From: Deltaproteobacteria bacterium
GTDB lineage: Bacteria > Desulfobacterota_D > UBA1144 > Nemesobacterales > N074bin48
Direction of reading: 5' to 3'
DNA: 14,276 nucleotides
NCBI GenBank assembly: GCA_004356685.1
Contig: SMWS01000052.1
Coordinates: 1 to 14,276, forward strand
Shown here in pieces: positions 7,790 through 14,276 of the stretch. Every line of letters starts with the position of its first letter. Position 1 is the stretch's first letter. A program made the translations under genes and the position numbers. The notes beneath the pieces are model-generated. The model had not been told where the DNA came from, did not search any database, and saw only the letters and a program-made list of their open reading frames with translations.

Positions 7790-7817
7790 ATATTACCGCT
7801 CCCTATTTTGTGGTCAA
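7790..7817 (-). promoter_or_regulatory. Sigma-70-type promoter of the CDC48-pilD-kinase-regulator operon
   Basis: On the minus strand the -35 box is TTGACC (7817-7812) and the -10 box TAATAT (7795-7790), separated by 16 bp. Both hexamers are close to consensus. Initiation near 7783 would give a leader of about 12 nt that still contains the AGG before ATG 7771. No other promoter of similar quality is evident between the next four genes, so it probably drives all of them. Confidence 0.65.
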
Positions 7818-7822
7818 GAACA

Positions 7823-7832
7823 TCAATATTGA
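7823..7832. promoter_or_regulatory. Palindrome TCAATATTGA between two divergent promoters (possible operator)
   Basis: This perfect 10-bp palindrome lies between the back-to-back -35 boxes of the CDC48 and recF promoters and overlaps the first bases of the recF -35 box. A regulator bound here could affect both directions. It is short and AT-rich, so chance occurrence is quite possible; only its position makes it interesting. Confidence 0.3.
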
Positions 7833-7857
7833 AGACTAACACATATTTATTTATAAT
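7829..7857 (+). promoter_or_regulatory. Near-consensus sigma-70-type promoter of recF
   Basis: The -35 box is TTGAAG (7829-7834), the spacer is exactly 17 bp, and the -10 box is a perfect TATAAT (7852-7857). Initiation near 7864 would give a leader of about 33 nt before the GTG start of recF. It may also serve the two genes downstream, which follow at gaps of 48 nt each. Confidence 0.7.
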
Positions 7858-7896
7858 CTGAAAAAAACAAACGTAACTATCTGCAAATAAACGAAA

Positions 7897-8991
7897 GTGT
7901 CAGTTAAATCTCTTACATTACTTAATTACAGAAATTACAAAAATGAATCATTTATATTTCATAACAATTTTAACCTTATAATCGGACAAAACGGCCACGG
8001 CAAAACCAATCTATTAGAAGCTATCAATGTACTCTGTAAATTCAAGCCTTTTAGAAAAACTAACCTTGCAGAAATTATTAATTTTGGCTCTGATCAAACA
8101 CGCCTAAAAGGAGAGATTCAAAACAAAGGTAACCTAAATGAAATAAATATTCAGTTATTAAACAATAGTAAAATTATTAAGGTAAATAATAAGATTGTCT
8201 ATAAGACAACCAAGTATTCAAATCTAAATAAACTGGTAACTTTTCTGCCACAAGAAATAGAACTGATAAAAGGATCAGCTGCAAACAGAAGAAATTATTT
8301 AGATCTTATGATAACCAATCTGGACCCAGAGCATTTAGTCGATTCTAAAAACTACTACAAAATACTAAAGCAAAGAAATGCACTGCTGGCTAAACCTCCA
8401 AAGGACAGTTACAGCTTGCTGGAAGTTTGGAATGAAAAAATTTCTGAACCTGCTGAAAGAATAACGAAAAGAAGAATAAAATTCATAAACAAGCTCTCAC
8501 CCCTCATCGCTAAATACTACAGTAAAATATCTGGTACAGGGGATTTGATAAATATAGAATACAAACCCCAATTTGAAATAACTTCTAACTACACAGATGA
8601 CTATATTTCCAGCCTGCAGCAAAATCTAAAAAAAGATATTTTAAGAAAATTTACAACTACCGGGCCTCACAGAGATCAGATAATTTTTAATATTAATGGA
8701 GAAGATTCTTCAAAATTTGCATCTCAAGGTGAAGCAAAAAGCCTTGTGTTATCTGTAAAATCGGCAGAAATTGAGTTATATAGAGAACTATCGGGAGAAT
8801 ACCCTATTCTAATACTGGATGATGTTTCTAGTGAACTTGACGATATGAGAAAAAGTTACTATTCTCAGCTTCTTAATGATTATAGTGGACAAATATTTGT
8901 TACTACGGCAAATTTAGAACCAGTTTTCAAGAGAAATGCGAATAAAATTTTTCACATCGAATCGGGAAAGATAATAAGAGAATCGGGATAG
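7897..8991 (+). CDS. recF: RecF, ssDNA-gap recombinational repair ATPase
   Basis: The product is 364 residues, typical of RecF, an SMC-like ATPase that binds gapped DNA and with RecO and RecR helps load RecA. It starts with the family signature LTLLNYRNYKNES. Walker A is GQNGHGKT (30-37). The conserved FLPQEIELIKGSAANRRNYLD block lies at 116-136, with RecF-typical TTGPHRD (254-260), the ABC-type signature ASQGEAKS (275-282) and Walker B ILILDDVSSELD (304-315). The start is GTG 7897: an in-frame TAA at 7888 rules out an earlier start, and the signature begins at residue 6. No ribosome binding site is visible. recF often sits in a dnaA-dnaN-recF-gyrB cluster; here it is next to a CDC48 gene with its own strong promoter. 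Confidence 0.96.
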   Translation: MSVKSLTLLNYRNYKNESFIFHNNFNLIIGQNGHGKTNLLEAINVLCKFKPFRKTNLAEIINFGSDQTRLKGEIQNKGNLNEINIQLLNNSKIIKVNNKIVYKTTKYSNLNKLVTFLPQEIELIKGSAANRRNYLDLMITNLDPEHLVDSKNYYKILKQRNALLAKPPKDSYSLLEVWNEKISEPAERITKRRIKFINKLSPLIAKYYSKISGTGDLINIEYKPQFEITSNYTDDYISSLQQNLKKDILRKFTTTGPHRDQIIFNINGEDSSKFASQGEAKSLVLSVKSAEIELYRELSGEYPILILDDVSSELDDMRKSYYSQLLNDYSGQIFVTTANLEPVFKRNANKIFHIESGKIIRESG

Positions 8992-9039
8992 ATAGTAAAG
9001 ATAGAGTAAAAAGACAAAAGTTTAGATATATATAAAACA

Positions 9040-9492
9040 ATGAGTTTACAAAGCAAAATATCTGAAGATGTAAAAAATGCGCTTAGGAATCAGGAAAAAC
9101 TTAAACTATCGGTCTTAAGAATGCTCTTGGCATCAATAAAAAATAGAATCATAGAGCTAAAGAACAAAGAACTTCCAGATGAGCAGATAGTAGCTGTTAT
9201 AGGTTCAGAAATAAAAAAAAGAAGAGATGCGGTATATGAGTTCGAAAAAGTTGGTAGGCAGGATGCAGCTGATGCCGAAAAAGATGAAATCTCTATCCTT
9301 ATGGACTACATGCCCGCCCAGCTTACAGAAGATCAGATAATAAGCCTGATTGATAATACTATTAGTGAGCTTAGCATAGAGAGTATTAAGGACTTGGGCA
9401 AACTAATGAAAAGCCTGATGCCAAAGACCAGAGGTAAAGCCGATGGCGCTTTAGTAAGTAAACTTGTCAGGAAGAAGTTGGATAATCTATAA
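9040..9492 (+). CDS. YqeY/GatB-like domain protein
   Basis: The product is 150 residues, the usual length for the YqeY family, helical cytoplasmic proteins related to the C-terminal tRNA-binding domain of GatB (Asp/Glu-tRNA amidotransferase subunit B). Recognisable parts are the start (SLQSKISEDVKNALRNQEK), the LRMLLASIKN helix, a KKRRDAVYEFEK block, YMPAQLTEDQI, and the C-terminal LGKLMKSLMPKTRGKADG segment. A role linked to tRNA or translation is suggested for the family but not settled. The gene lies 48 nt after recF with no ribosome binding site. An AT-rich TATATATAAA stretch just before the ATG could be a -10 box or simply an unstructured leader. Transcription from the recF promoter is plausible. 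Confidence 0.9.
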   Translation: MSLQSKISEDVKNALRNQEKLKLSVLRMLLASIKNRIIELKNKELPDEQIVAVIGSEIKKRRDAVYEFEKVGRQDAADAEKDEISILMDYMPAQLTEDQIISLIDNTISELSIESIKDLGKLMKSLMPKTRGKADGALVSKLVRKKLDNL

Positions 9493-9540
9493 TTATTTTC
9501 TAATTAAAAACATTTTTTATTTTAAAGAGGCAAACACAAT

Positions 9541-11361
9541 ATGCACGAGACTATAGATAATAAAACAGAGATTGGCGCAGACAACTGGGATTTATCTGAC
9601 CTTTATTTAAGCATTGATGATCCTAAAATCAAGTTTGATATTGATCATATAACAAGCGATGCCAAATCGTTTGAAAATAAATACAGAAACAAAATCAATA
9701 ACGAAGATTTGGACGCCGACTTACTCTATGAATCTGTAAGTGAGCTGGAATCAATAAGTGAAAGATCCAGCAAAATACTTTCTTTTGCTTATCTTATGTT
9801 TGCAGGGGACACAAATGATCCTAAAATCGGGGCATTCCTGCAGCAAATGCAGGAAACTGCAACTGAAATAAGGAAACATCTTCTCTTTTTCGAGTTAGAA
9901 TGGATAAAAGTGCCTGACCAAATAGCAGATCCACTCATAAATCACGATAAACTTACCGGCTATAACCATTTTTTGGAAATCGAGAGAAAATATAAGCCTT
10001 ACAGGCTTGGCGAAGATGAAGAAAAGATATTGGATATAAAATCAAACACAGGAGCAAGGGCATTTAAGAGGTTGTTTGATGAAGTTGTTAACAATATTGT
10101 GTTTAGGGTTAGGCTGGATGGTAAAACACAGATTTTAACAGAGACTGAGACTCTTTCATTACAGTACGATCCTGACAGGGCTAAAAGAAAAGCCGGGGCA
10201 AAAGGGCTTACGAAAGGCTTAAAAGATAACTCCCGGGTTTTGACGTTTATTTTTAATACATTAATAAAAGACCACGAAAGCACTGATACGCTGAGATCTT
10301 TTGAATACCCTATGCAGTCCCGGAATATGGATAATGAGATAGACAGAAATACTGTAAGCGCACTGCTTAGTGCTTCAGAAAATAATTTTCATACAGTTAG
10401 CAGATACTATGAGCTTAAAAAAGAAATACTGGGTGTTGATAAATTTTACGATTATGACAGGTACTGTCCTATATTGGAAAATAAAAAAACTATTTCATAC
10501 AAAAAAGCCAAAGAAATTGTATTAGAATCGTTTAGTGAATTTTCTACGGATATGTATGAAATAACTAAGCAGTTTTTTGATAAAAACTGGATAGATTCAG
10601 AAGTCAGGGAAGGAAAAAGAGGTGGAGCATTTAGTCACAGCACAGTTCCAAGTGTTCACCCTTATGTATTTACAAATTATAACGGCAAAATGAGAGATGT
10701 GATGACGCTGGCACATGAACTAGGACACGGTGTTCACCAGTATTTATCAAGTAAGCAGGGATATTTTCATAGCGACACCCCTCTTACAACCTCTGAGACA
10801 GCAAGCGTTTTTGCTGAAATGCTTGTATTTAACAAACTTATGGATGATGAAAACGACCCTAATGAAAAACTTGCACTACTTTGTGGAAAGTTAGAAGAGA
10901 TGTTTGCCACGGTTTTCAGACAGGTAATAATGACAAGATTTGAGGAAAGCATTCATAAAGCTTCGCGTAAGAAAGGTGAACTTAGCACAGAAGATTTCAA
11001 CAAGTTGTGGACTAAAACAAATAGAAAAATGTTTGGCAGGTCAGTAACTCTAACAAAAGACTACGGCTACTGGTGGTTATATATACCTCATTTTATACAC
11101 TCTCCTTTTTATTGCTATGCCTATTGTTTTGGCGAGTTACTAGTGCTTTCACTTTACAAAAAGTATCTTAATCAAGGTAGCGATTTTGTTCCAAAGTATA
11201 TGGAACTGCTGGCGTCGGGAGGAAAGGATACTCCTAACAATTTACTTAAGAAACTCAATATAGATATCAGTAATTCTGATTTTTGGCAGGAAGGCTTAGA
11301 TTATCTTTCAGATATTGTCGGACAAGCTGAAACGCTTAGAGCACAGATTAAATCAAACTAA
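9541..11361 (+). CDS. pepF: Oligoendopeptidase F, M3-family zinc metallopeptidase
   Basis: The product is 606 residues, within the normal range of M3B oligoendopeptidases, cytoplasmic enzymes that cut short peptides. It begins with the family-typical DNWDLSDLYLSIDDP (14-28). The zinc site is HELGH (392-396) within TLAHELGHGVHQYL, with E393 as the general base and E419 in TSETAS as the probable third ligand. Downstream, YWWLYIPHFIHSPFYCYAYCFG has the aromatic and histidine content that shapes the active site in this family. No signal peptide is present. The start has AGAGG 10 nt before ATG, one of the few clear ribosome binding sites in the window. It follows the YqeY gene by 48 nt and could be in the recF transcript. 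The family call is firm; the substrate is not known. Confidence 0.94.
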   Translation: MHETIDNKTEIGADNWDLSDLYLSIDDPKIKFDIDHITSDAKSFENKYRNKINNEDLDADLLYESVSELESISERSSKILSFAYLMFAGDTNDPKIGAFLQQMQETATEIRKHLLFFELEWIKVPDQIADPLINHDKLTGYNHFLEIERKYKPYRLGEDEEKILDIKSNTGARAFKRLFDEVVNNIVFRVRLDGKTQILTETETLSLQYDPDRAKRKAGAKGLTKGLKDNSRVLTFIFNTLIKDHESTDTLRSFEYPMQSRNMDNEIDRNTVSALLSASENNFHTVSRYYELKKEILGVDKFYDYDRYCPILENKKTISYKKAKEIVLESFSEFSTDMYEITKQFFDKNWIDSEVREGKRGGAFSHSTVPSVHPYVFTNYNGKMRDVMTLAHELGHGVHQYLSSKQGYFHSDTPLTTSETASVFAEMLVFNKLMDDENDPNEKLALLCGKLEEMFATVFRQVIMTRFEESIHKASRKKGELSTEDFNKLWTKTNRKMFGRSVTLTKDYGYWWLYIPHFIHSPFYCYAYCFGELLVLSLYKKYLNQGSDFVPKYMELLASGGKDTPNNLLKKLNIDISNSDFWQEGLDYLSDIVGQAETLRAQIKSN

Positions 11362-11365
11362 TTAT

Positions 11366-11398
11366 AGTTCTATTTATAACTTTAGCCTCCTTAGAACT
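11366..11398. repeat. Weak inverted repeat after pepF
   Basis: Seven-base arms AGTTCTA (11366-11372) and TAGAACT (11392-11398) enclose a 19-nt loop just after the pepF stop. There is no following T-tract. It could be a weak 3' hairpin of the pepF message, or chance in AT-rich DNA. Confidence 0.2.
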
Positions 11399-11404
11399 GA
11401 GTTA

Positions 11405-11432
11405 TTGCCTAAGAATATACGTGTGGTAGTAT
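11405..11432 (+). promoter_or_regulatory. Candidate promoter for the rsmD-coaD-aspC cluster
   Basis: TTGCCT (11405-11410) and TAGTAT (11427-11432) are 16 bp apart, each matching 4 of 6 consensus bases. The -10 box is preceded by TGG, giving an extended -10 (TGn). Initiation about 7 nt downstream would fall at 11439, only 3 nt before ATG 11442, so the message would be nearly leaderless. This fits the lack of a ribosome binding site before rsmD. Confidence 0.45.
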
Positions 11433-11441
11433 AAGCCCGCA

Positions 11442-11996
11442 ATGTTGCGGGTATCATCAGGTAAAGTGAAAGGAAAAAAGCTTTTTGTGCCTAAGGGCCA
11501 AAAGGTAAGGCCTACGACTGCAAGGGTAAAACAATCAATTTTTGATACTATTTATGATTTCAGCAATATTGTTGTACTCGATATCTTTGCAGGATCAGGC
11601 GCTTTAGGTATTGAGTCTTTGAGCAGAGGCGCCGATCACGTTACGTTTATCGAAAATGACTTAGAAGTAATAGAGTTATTAAAAAAAAATATAGAGAGCT
11701 GCAATTTAGCATCTCAATATTCAATTATTCCTTTTCACTACAGCAAAGCTATTAAGAACCTAATAAAAAAGACCTGTTACTTTGACCTTATTTTTATTGA
11801 TCCGCCATTTAGCTTATATGAGACTAAAAAAGCTGAAGAACTGATTGAACAAGGGGCTTGTCTGTTAAAAGACGGTGGGTTAATGATTGTTGAACATACC
11901 AAATCACTAGAACATCAAAATTCAAAATTTTTGATTTCTACAAAAAAATATGGAAGCAATTTTGTTTCCTTCATAAAACATAATGAAAGTGGATAA
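11442..11996 (+). CDS. rsmD: RsmD, 16S rRNA (guanine-966 N2)-methyltransferase
   Basis: The product is 184 residues, normal for RsmD, which uses S-adenosylmethionine to methylate G966 (E. coli numbering) of 16S rRNA during small-subunit assembly. The N terminus has the family pattern RVSSGKVKGKKL followed by RPTTARVKQSIFD (23-35). The SAM-binding motif is VLDIFAGSGALGIE (45-58), acidic E71 in FIENDLE probably binds the ribose, and the catalytic motif is DPPF (120-123) in LIFIDPPFSLY. The next gene, coaD, overlaps its end by 14 nt; the pairing is common in bacteria. No ribosome binding site precedes the ATG. The codons before it do not resemble the family, which supports this start. Confidence 0.95.
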   Translation: MLRVSSGKVKGKKLFVPKGQKVRPTTARVKQSIFDTIYDFSNIVVLDIFAGSGALGIESLSRGADHVTFIENDLEVIELLKKNIESCNLASQYSIIPFHYSKAIKNLIKKTCYFDLIFIDPPFSLYETKKAEELIEQGACLLKDGGLMIVEHTKSLEHQNSKFLISTKKYGSNFVSFIKHNESG

Positions 11997-12480
11997 AATA
12001 GCAATATATGCCGGCTCCTTTGATCCTTTTACAAAAGGTCATCAAAATGTAATAGACAGGGGGCTAAGGGTTTTTGATAAAATAATAGTAGCACTGGCAC
12101 ATAATGTTTCTAAGAAAACAATTTTCAGCTTCGACGACAGGATTGAAATAATAAAAGAAATATATAAAGATCGAGACAACATAGTGGTAGATTCTTTCGA
12201 AGGATTACTAGTTGATTATTCTAAAAAAATTGGAACAAGTGTATTACTGAGAGGAATGAGATCAGTTTCAGATTTTGAATATGAACTTCAAATGGCTCTT
12301 GCAAATAAAACATTGTATTCTGAAATAGAAACTATCTTCATAGTTACTGACAGTAAATACTCACATATAAGCTCATCTCTCATTAGAGAAATAGTATCAC
12401 TTGGAGGATCTGTTAAAAAAATGGTTCCAGGGGTTGTTGAACGCAGGTTAAAAGAGAAACAGAAACAGAAAAAAAGATAA
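11983..12480 (+). CDS. coaD: CoaD, phosphopantetheine adenylyltransferase
   Basis: The product is 165 residues, typical of bacterial PPAT, the hexameric enzyme that transfers AMP from ATP to 4'-phosphopantetheine to give dephospho-CoA. It has the nucleotidyltransferase motif YAGSFDPFTKGH (9-20, with TKGH around H20), LLRGMRSVSDFEYE (88-101), and the second nucleotide motif ISSSLIRE (129-136). The C terminus ends in a short basic tail (KEKQKQKKR), slightly longer than usual. ATG 11983 lies inside the end of rsmD, giving a 14-nt overlap; GTG 11989, starting MDKIAIYAGSF, is an alternative that would leave 8 nt of overlap. Neither has a ribosome binding site, so coupling to rsmD translation is likely. 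Confidence 0.95.
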   Translation: MKVDKIAIYAGSFDPFTKGHQNVIDRGLRVFDKIIVALAHNVSKKTIFSFDDRIEIIKEIYKDRDNIVVDSFEGLLVDYSKKIGTSVLLRGMRSVSDFEYELQMALANKTLYSEIETIFIVTDSKYSHISSSLIREIVSLGGSVKKMVPGVVERRLKEKQKQKKR

Positions 12481-12486
12481 TATAAA

Positions 12487-13680
12487 ATGAAATTGTCCAA
12501 ACTAGCTCTAAAGCTCAAGCCATCAGCAACTGTTACTATCACAGCTAAAGCCAAGGCGCTTAAAGCACAGGGAATCGATGTTATCGGATTTGGCGCCGGT
12601 GAACCTGATTTTGATACTCCTGACAATATTAAAGAATCTGGAATAGATGCAATTCAAAGTGGGTTTACTAAATATACAGCGCCCGGTGGTATAGATAAAA
12701 TTAAAGAAGCAATAATTCACAGGATAAAAGAGGATTATAATTTAGAATACGATAAGTCTGAAATAATGGTTTCATGTGGCGCCAAACATACTCTCTATAA
12801 TATCACACAAGTTCTAATAGATAAGGGTGAGGAAGTGATAATACCTTCTCCTTATTGGGTAACTTATCCCGAACAGGTCTCTATCGCGGGTGGAAAACCG
12901 GTGATTATAGACACCGATGAAAAATCAGGGTTTAAGATTTCAGCCAAAGATTTAGAAGAAAAAATCACGGATAAAACTAAAGCTATAATTTTAAATTATC
13001 CATCAAATCCAACCGGTTCTACGTATACAAAACAAGAACTAATTGATATTGTTTCTGTAGCTCTTGATTCAAATCTAATAATAATCACAGATGAGATTTA
13101 TGATAAGATCATATATGATGACATTAGCCATACACCAATTCCTACTTTAAGTAAAAAAGCAAAAGAAAATTCCCTGTTAGTCAATGGAGTTTCAAAAGCC
13201 TATTCTATGACCGGGTGGAGAATAGGGTATGTAGCAGGAAATAGGGATGTAGTAAAAGCAATGAATAACCTTCAGGGGCAGTGCACGTCTAACCCAACAA
13301 CCATATCACAATATGCAGCTATTGAAGCATTTAATGGCAATCAAAACAAAGTAGAAGTAATGAGAAAAGAATTTGAAATAAGAAAAAATTATATAGTTAA
13401 TGAATTAAATCAAATAGATGGAATAACCTGCTTTGAACCTCAGGGAGCTTTTTATGTCTTTCCTAATGTTTCCAGCTATTATGGAAAAAAGTATGAAGGT
13501 AAAACTATAAATAACTCACTTGACCTTACAGAATTTTTACTTGAGGAAGCAAAAGTGGCTGTTATTCCTGGTATAGAATTTGGGGCAGATAATTATATAA
13601 GAATATCCTTTGCGGTTTCAACTGAAGAAATTAAAGAAGGAATCTCTAGAATTAGTAGCTCATTATCAATACTAAATTAA
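12487..13680 (+). CDS. aspC: Class I aspartate aminotransferase (PLP-dependent, type Ib)
   Basis: The product is 397 residues, standard for the type Ib aspartate/aromatic aminotransferases that interconvert aspartate and 2-oxoglutarate with oxaloacetate and glutamate; some family members also accept prephenate. Seen directly: KPSATVTITAKAKALKAQG at the N terminus, FGAGEPDFDTP (35-45), SPYWVTYP (121-128), YPSNPTG (171-177) with N174, DEIY (202-205) with D202 and Y205, the PLP-lysine K237 in GVSKAYSMTGWRIGY with R245, and the substrate-carboxylate arginine R372 in YIRISFA. All key residues are present. It starts 6 nt after coaD without a ribosome binding site and is the last gene of the rsmD-coaD-aspC cluster. 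Exact substrate range (aspartate only, or also prephenate) cannot be told from motifs alone. Confidence 0.92.
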   Translation: MKLSKLALKLKPSATVTITAKAKALKAQGIDVIGFGAGEPDFDTPDNIKESGIDAIQSGFTKYTAPGGIDKIKEAIIHRIKEDYNLEYDKSEIMVSCGAKHTLYNITQVLIDKGEEVIIPSPYWVTYPEQVSIAGGKPVIIDTDEKSGFKISAKDLEEKITDKTKAIILNYPSNPTGSTYTKQELIDIVSVALDSNLIIITDEIYDKIIYDDISHTPIPTLSKKAKENSLLVNGVSKAYSMTGWRIGYVAGNRDVVKAMNNLQGQCTSNPTTISQYAAIEAFNGNQNKVEVMRKEFEIRKNYIVNELNQIDGITCFEPQGAFYVFPNVSSYYGKKYEGKTINNSLDLTEFLLEEAKVAVIPGIEFGADNYIRISFAVSTEEIKEGISRISSSLSILN

Positions 13681-13709
13681 AGTTACTACTATAATAAAAG
13701 TTTCTCAAT

Positions 13710-13715
13710 TATAAT
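13710..13715 (+). promoter_or_regulatory. Perfect -10 box (TATAAT) before the binding-protein gene
   Basis: TATAAT occurs at 13710-13715 and ends 9 nt before ATG 13725. Initiation about 7 nt downstream would give a leaderless or nearly leaderless mRNA. The -35 region is weak (TTACTA at 13683-13688 is too far; nothing good lies at 16-18 bp), so this is only a candidate. No ribosome binding site precedes the ATG. Confidence 0.35.
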
Positions 13716-13724
13716 CCTATATTA

Positions 13725-14276
13725 ATGAATACTATTAGAATAGGGTTTCCAATTTCAATTACCGGAAAATATTCTTTACAGGGCAAAGAAAGTTTAGATG
13801 GAATTAAGCTTTGGAAATCTGAAATCAACTCAAATTCAGGAATATTTGTTGATCAATTCAATAAGAAACTTCTTGTTGAGCTAATTTATTTTGATGACGA
13901 AAGCTCAGAGGAAAAATGTAAAGAAATAACAACAAAGTTAATAAACAAAGAAAATGTTGATCTTTTCCTGGGTCCATATTCGAGCGGGCTCACCCTAGCT
14001 ATTGCGCCTATTGCTAAAAGACTAAATAGAATTGTATGGAACTACGGAGGCGCTACCGATGAAATAACTGAAAGAGGCTACACTAATTTTATAAATGCTA
14101 TAACCCCTTGCAGCTTCTACTTTCAAGGGATAATTAAACTGTTTGCCAAAAGACTTAATAAAAAAAATAAAAAAATAGCAATAATCTTTGCTACTAACAG
14201 CGGATTTTCTACTACAGTAATGCAAGGGGCTAAAGAATTTGGATTAAAAAATAATTTTGCAGTTAATAAGTTTGGC
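13725..14276 (+). CDS. Periplasmic-binding-protein-fold (Leu/Ile/Val receptor type) protein, N-terminal part, no signal peptide
   Basis: An open frame of 184 codons runs from ATG 13725 to the window end without a stop. It begins MNTIRIGFPISITGKYSLQG and continues with GIKLWKSEIN, LIYFDDESSEEKC, an LGPYSSGLTLAIAPIAKRLN block and a KKIAIIFATNSGFS strand. This is the pattern of type I periplasmic binding proteins of the branched-chain amino acid/urea/amide ABC transporter class (GP.sS......ia). Such proteins normally carry a signal peptide, but here the mature fold starts at residue 4, and an in-frame TAA at 13695 leaves no room or alternative start for one. It may be a cytoplasmic ligand-binding domain of a regulator or enzyme, a protein whose export signal was lost, or the product of a frameshift. 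Nothing can be said about the C-terminal half. Confidence 0.8.
   Translation, partial: MNTIRIGFPISITGKYSLQGKESLDGIKLWKSEINSNSGIFVDQFNKKLLVELIYFDDESSEEKCKEITTKLINKENVDLFLGPYSSGLTLAIAPIAKRLNRIVWNYGGATDEITERGYTNFINAITPCSFYFQGIIKLFAKRLNKKNKKIAIIFATNSGFSTTVMQGAKEFGLKNNFAVNKFG

Noticed and set aside
8987..9012. Short near-repeat GATAGTAAA / GATAGAGTAAA after recF
   Set aside because: The units are short and imperfect and occur once; no array or known element is formed.
12288..12626. A 112-codon minus-strand frame across the coaD-aspC junction
   Set aside because: Both plus-strand genes are certain from catalytic motifs and flank a 6-nt gap, so this frame is a shadow.
1..14276. Possible defence system, mobile element or CRISPR
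   Set aside because: All clear genes are housekeeping, signalling or envelope genes. I found no transposase, integrase, Cas, nuclease-toxin or repeat-spacer pattern.

Overview
The window is AT-rich (mid-30s percent GC by eye) and densely coded, with no intergenic stretch above about 125 bp. It looks like chromosomal DNA of a Gram-negative bacterium: there is a prepilin peptidase, two proteins with Sec-type signal peptides, a sigma-54 two-component system, and ordinary housekeeping genes. The rsmD-coaD-aspC order and the NtrB/NtrC-like kinase and regulator resemble former Deltaproteobacteria and related uncultured lineages (Nitrospinota, SAR324, Dadabacteria types). That placement is inference. 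I see no tRNA, rRNA, CRISPR array, insertion sequence or phage gene.

Left part, all on the minus strand (about 7771 down to 1). In transcription order it holds a two-ring CDC48/p97/VAT-type AAA+ ATPase, a prepilin peptidase (GTG start), a membrane histidine kinase, a sigma-54-activating response regulator, an exported protein made of two diverged copies of one domain, an exported DUF1460-type amidase-like protein, and the 5' end of a small unknown gene that leaves the window. Gaps of 39, 28, 3 and 34 nt suggest the first five genes form one operon behind a good sigma-70 promoter (-35 at 7817-7812, -10 at 7795-7790). The amidase may have its own extended -10 promoter. The kinase-regulator pair is probably one signalling unit. 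Its link to pilus processing or to CDC48 rests on gene order only.

Middle. The 125-bp gap 7772-7896 is a divergent promoter region. The CDC48 promoter points left and a near-consensus promoter (TTGAAG-17-TATAAT) points right to recF. A perfect 10-bp palindrome lies between the two -35 boxes and overlaps the recF one.

Right part, all on the plus strand. It holds recF (GTG start), a YqeY/GatB-like gene, an M3-family oligoendopeptidase F, then the tight cluster rsmD-coaD-aspC (14-nt overlap, 6-nt gap). Last comes the 5' part of a periplasmic-binding-protein-fold gene (Leu/Ile/Val receptor type) that runs off the end and has no signal peptide. Shine-Dalgarno sequences are scarce, and two genes (rsmD and the last one) have promoter-like -10 boxes 9 nt before the ATG, which suggests leaderless mRNAs.

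No clearly new multi-gene system is present. The best leads are the bacterial CDC48 operon with prepilin peptidase and a two-component system, the duplicated-domain exported protein, and the receptor-like gene without a signal peptide.
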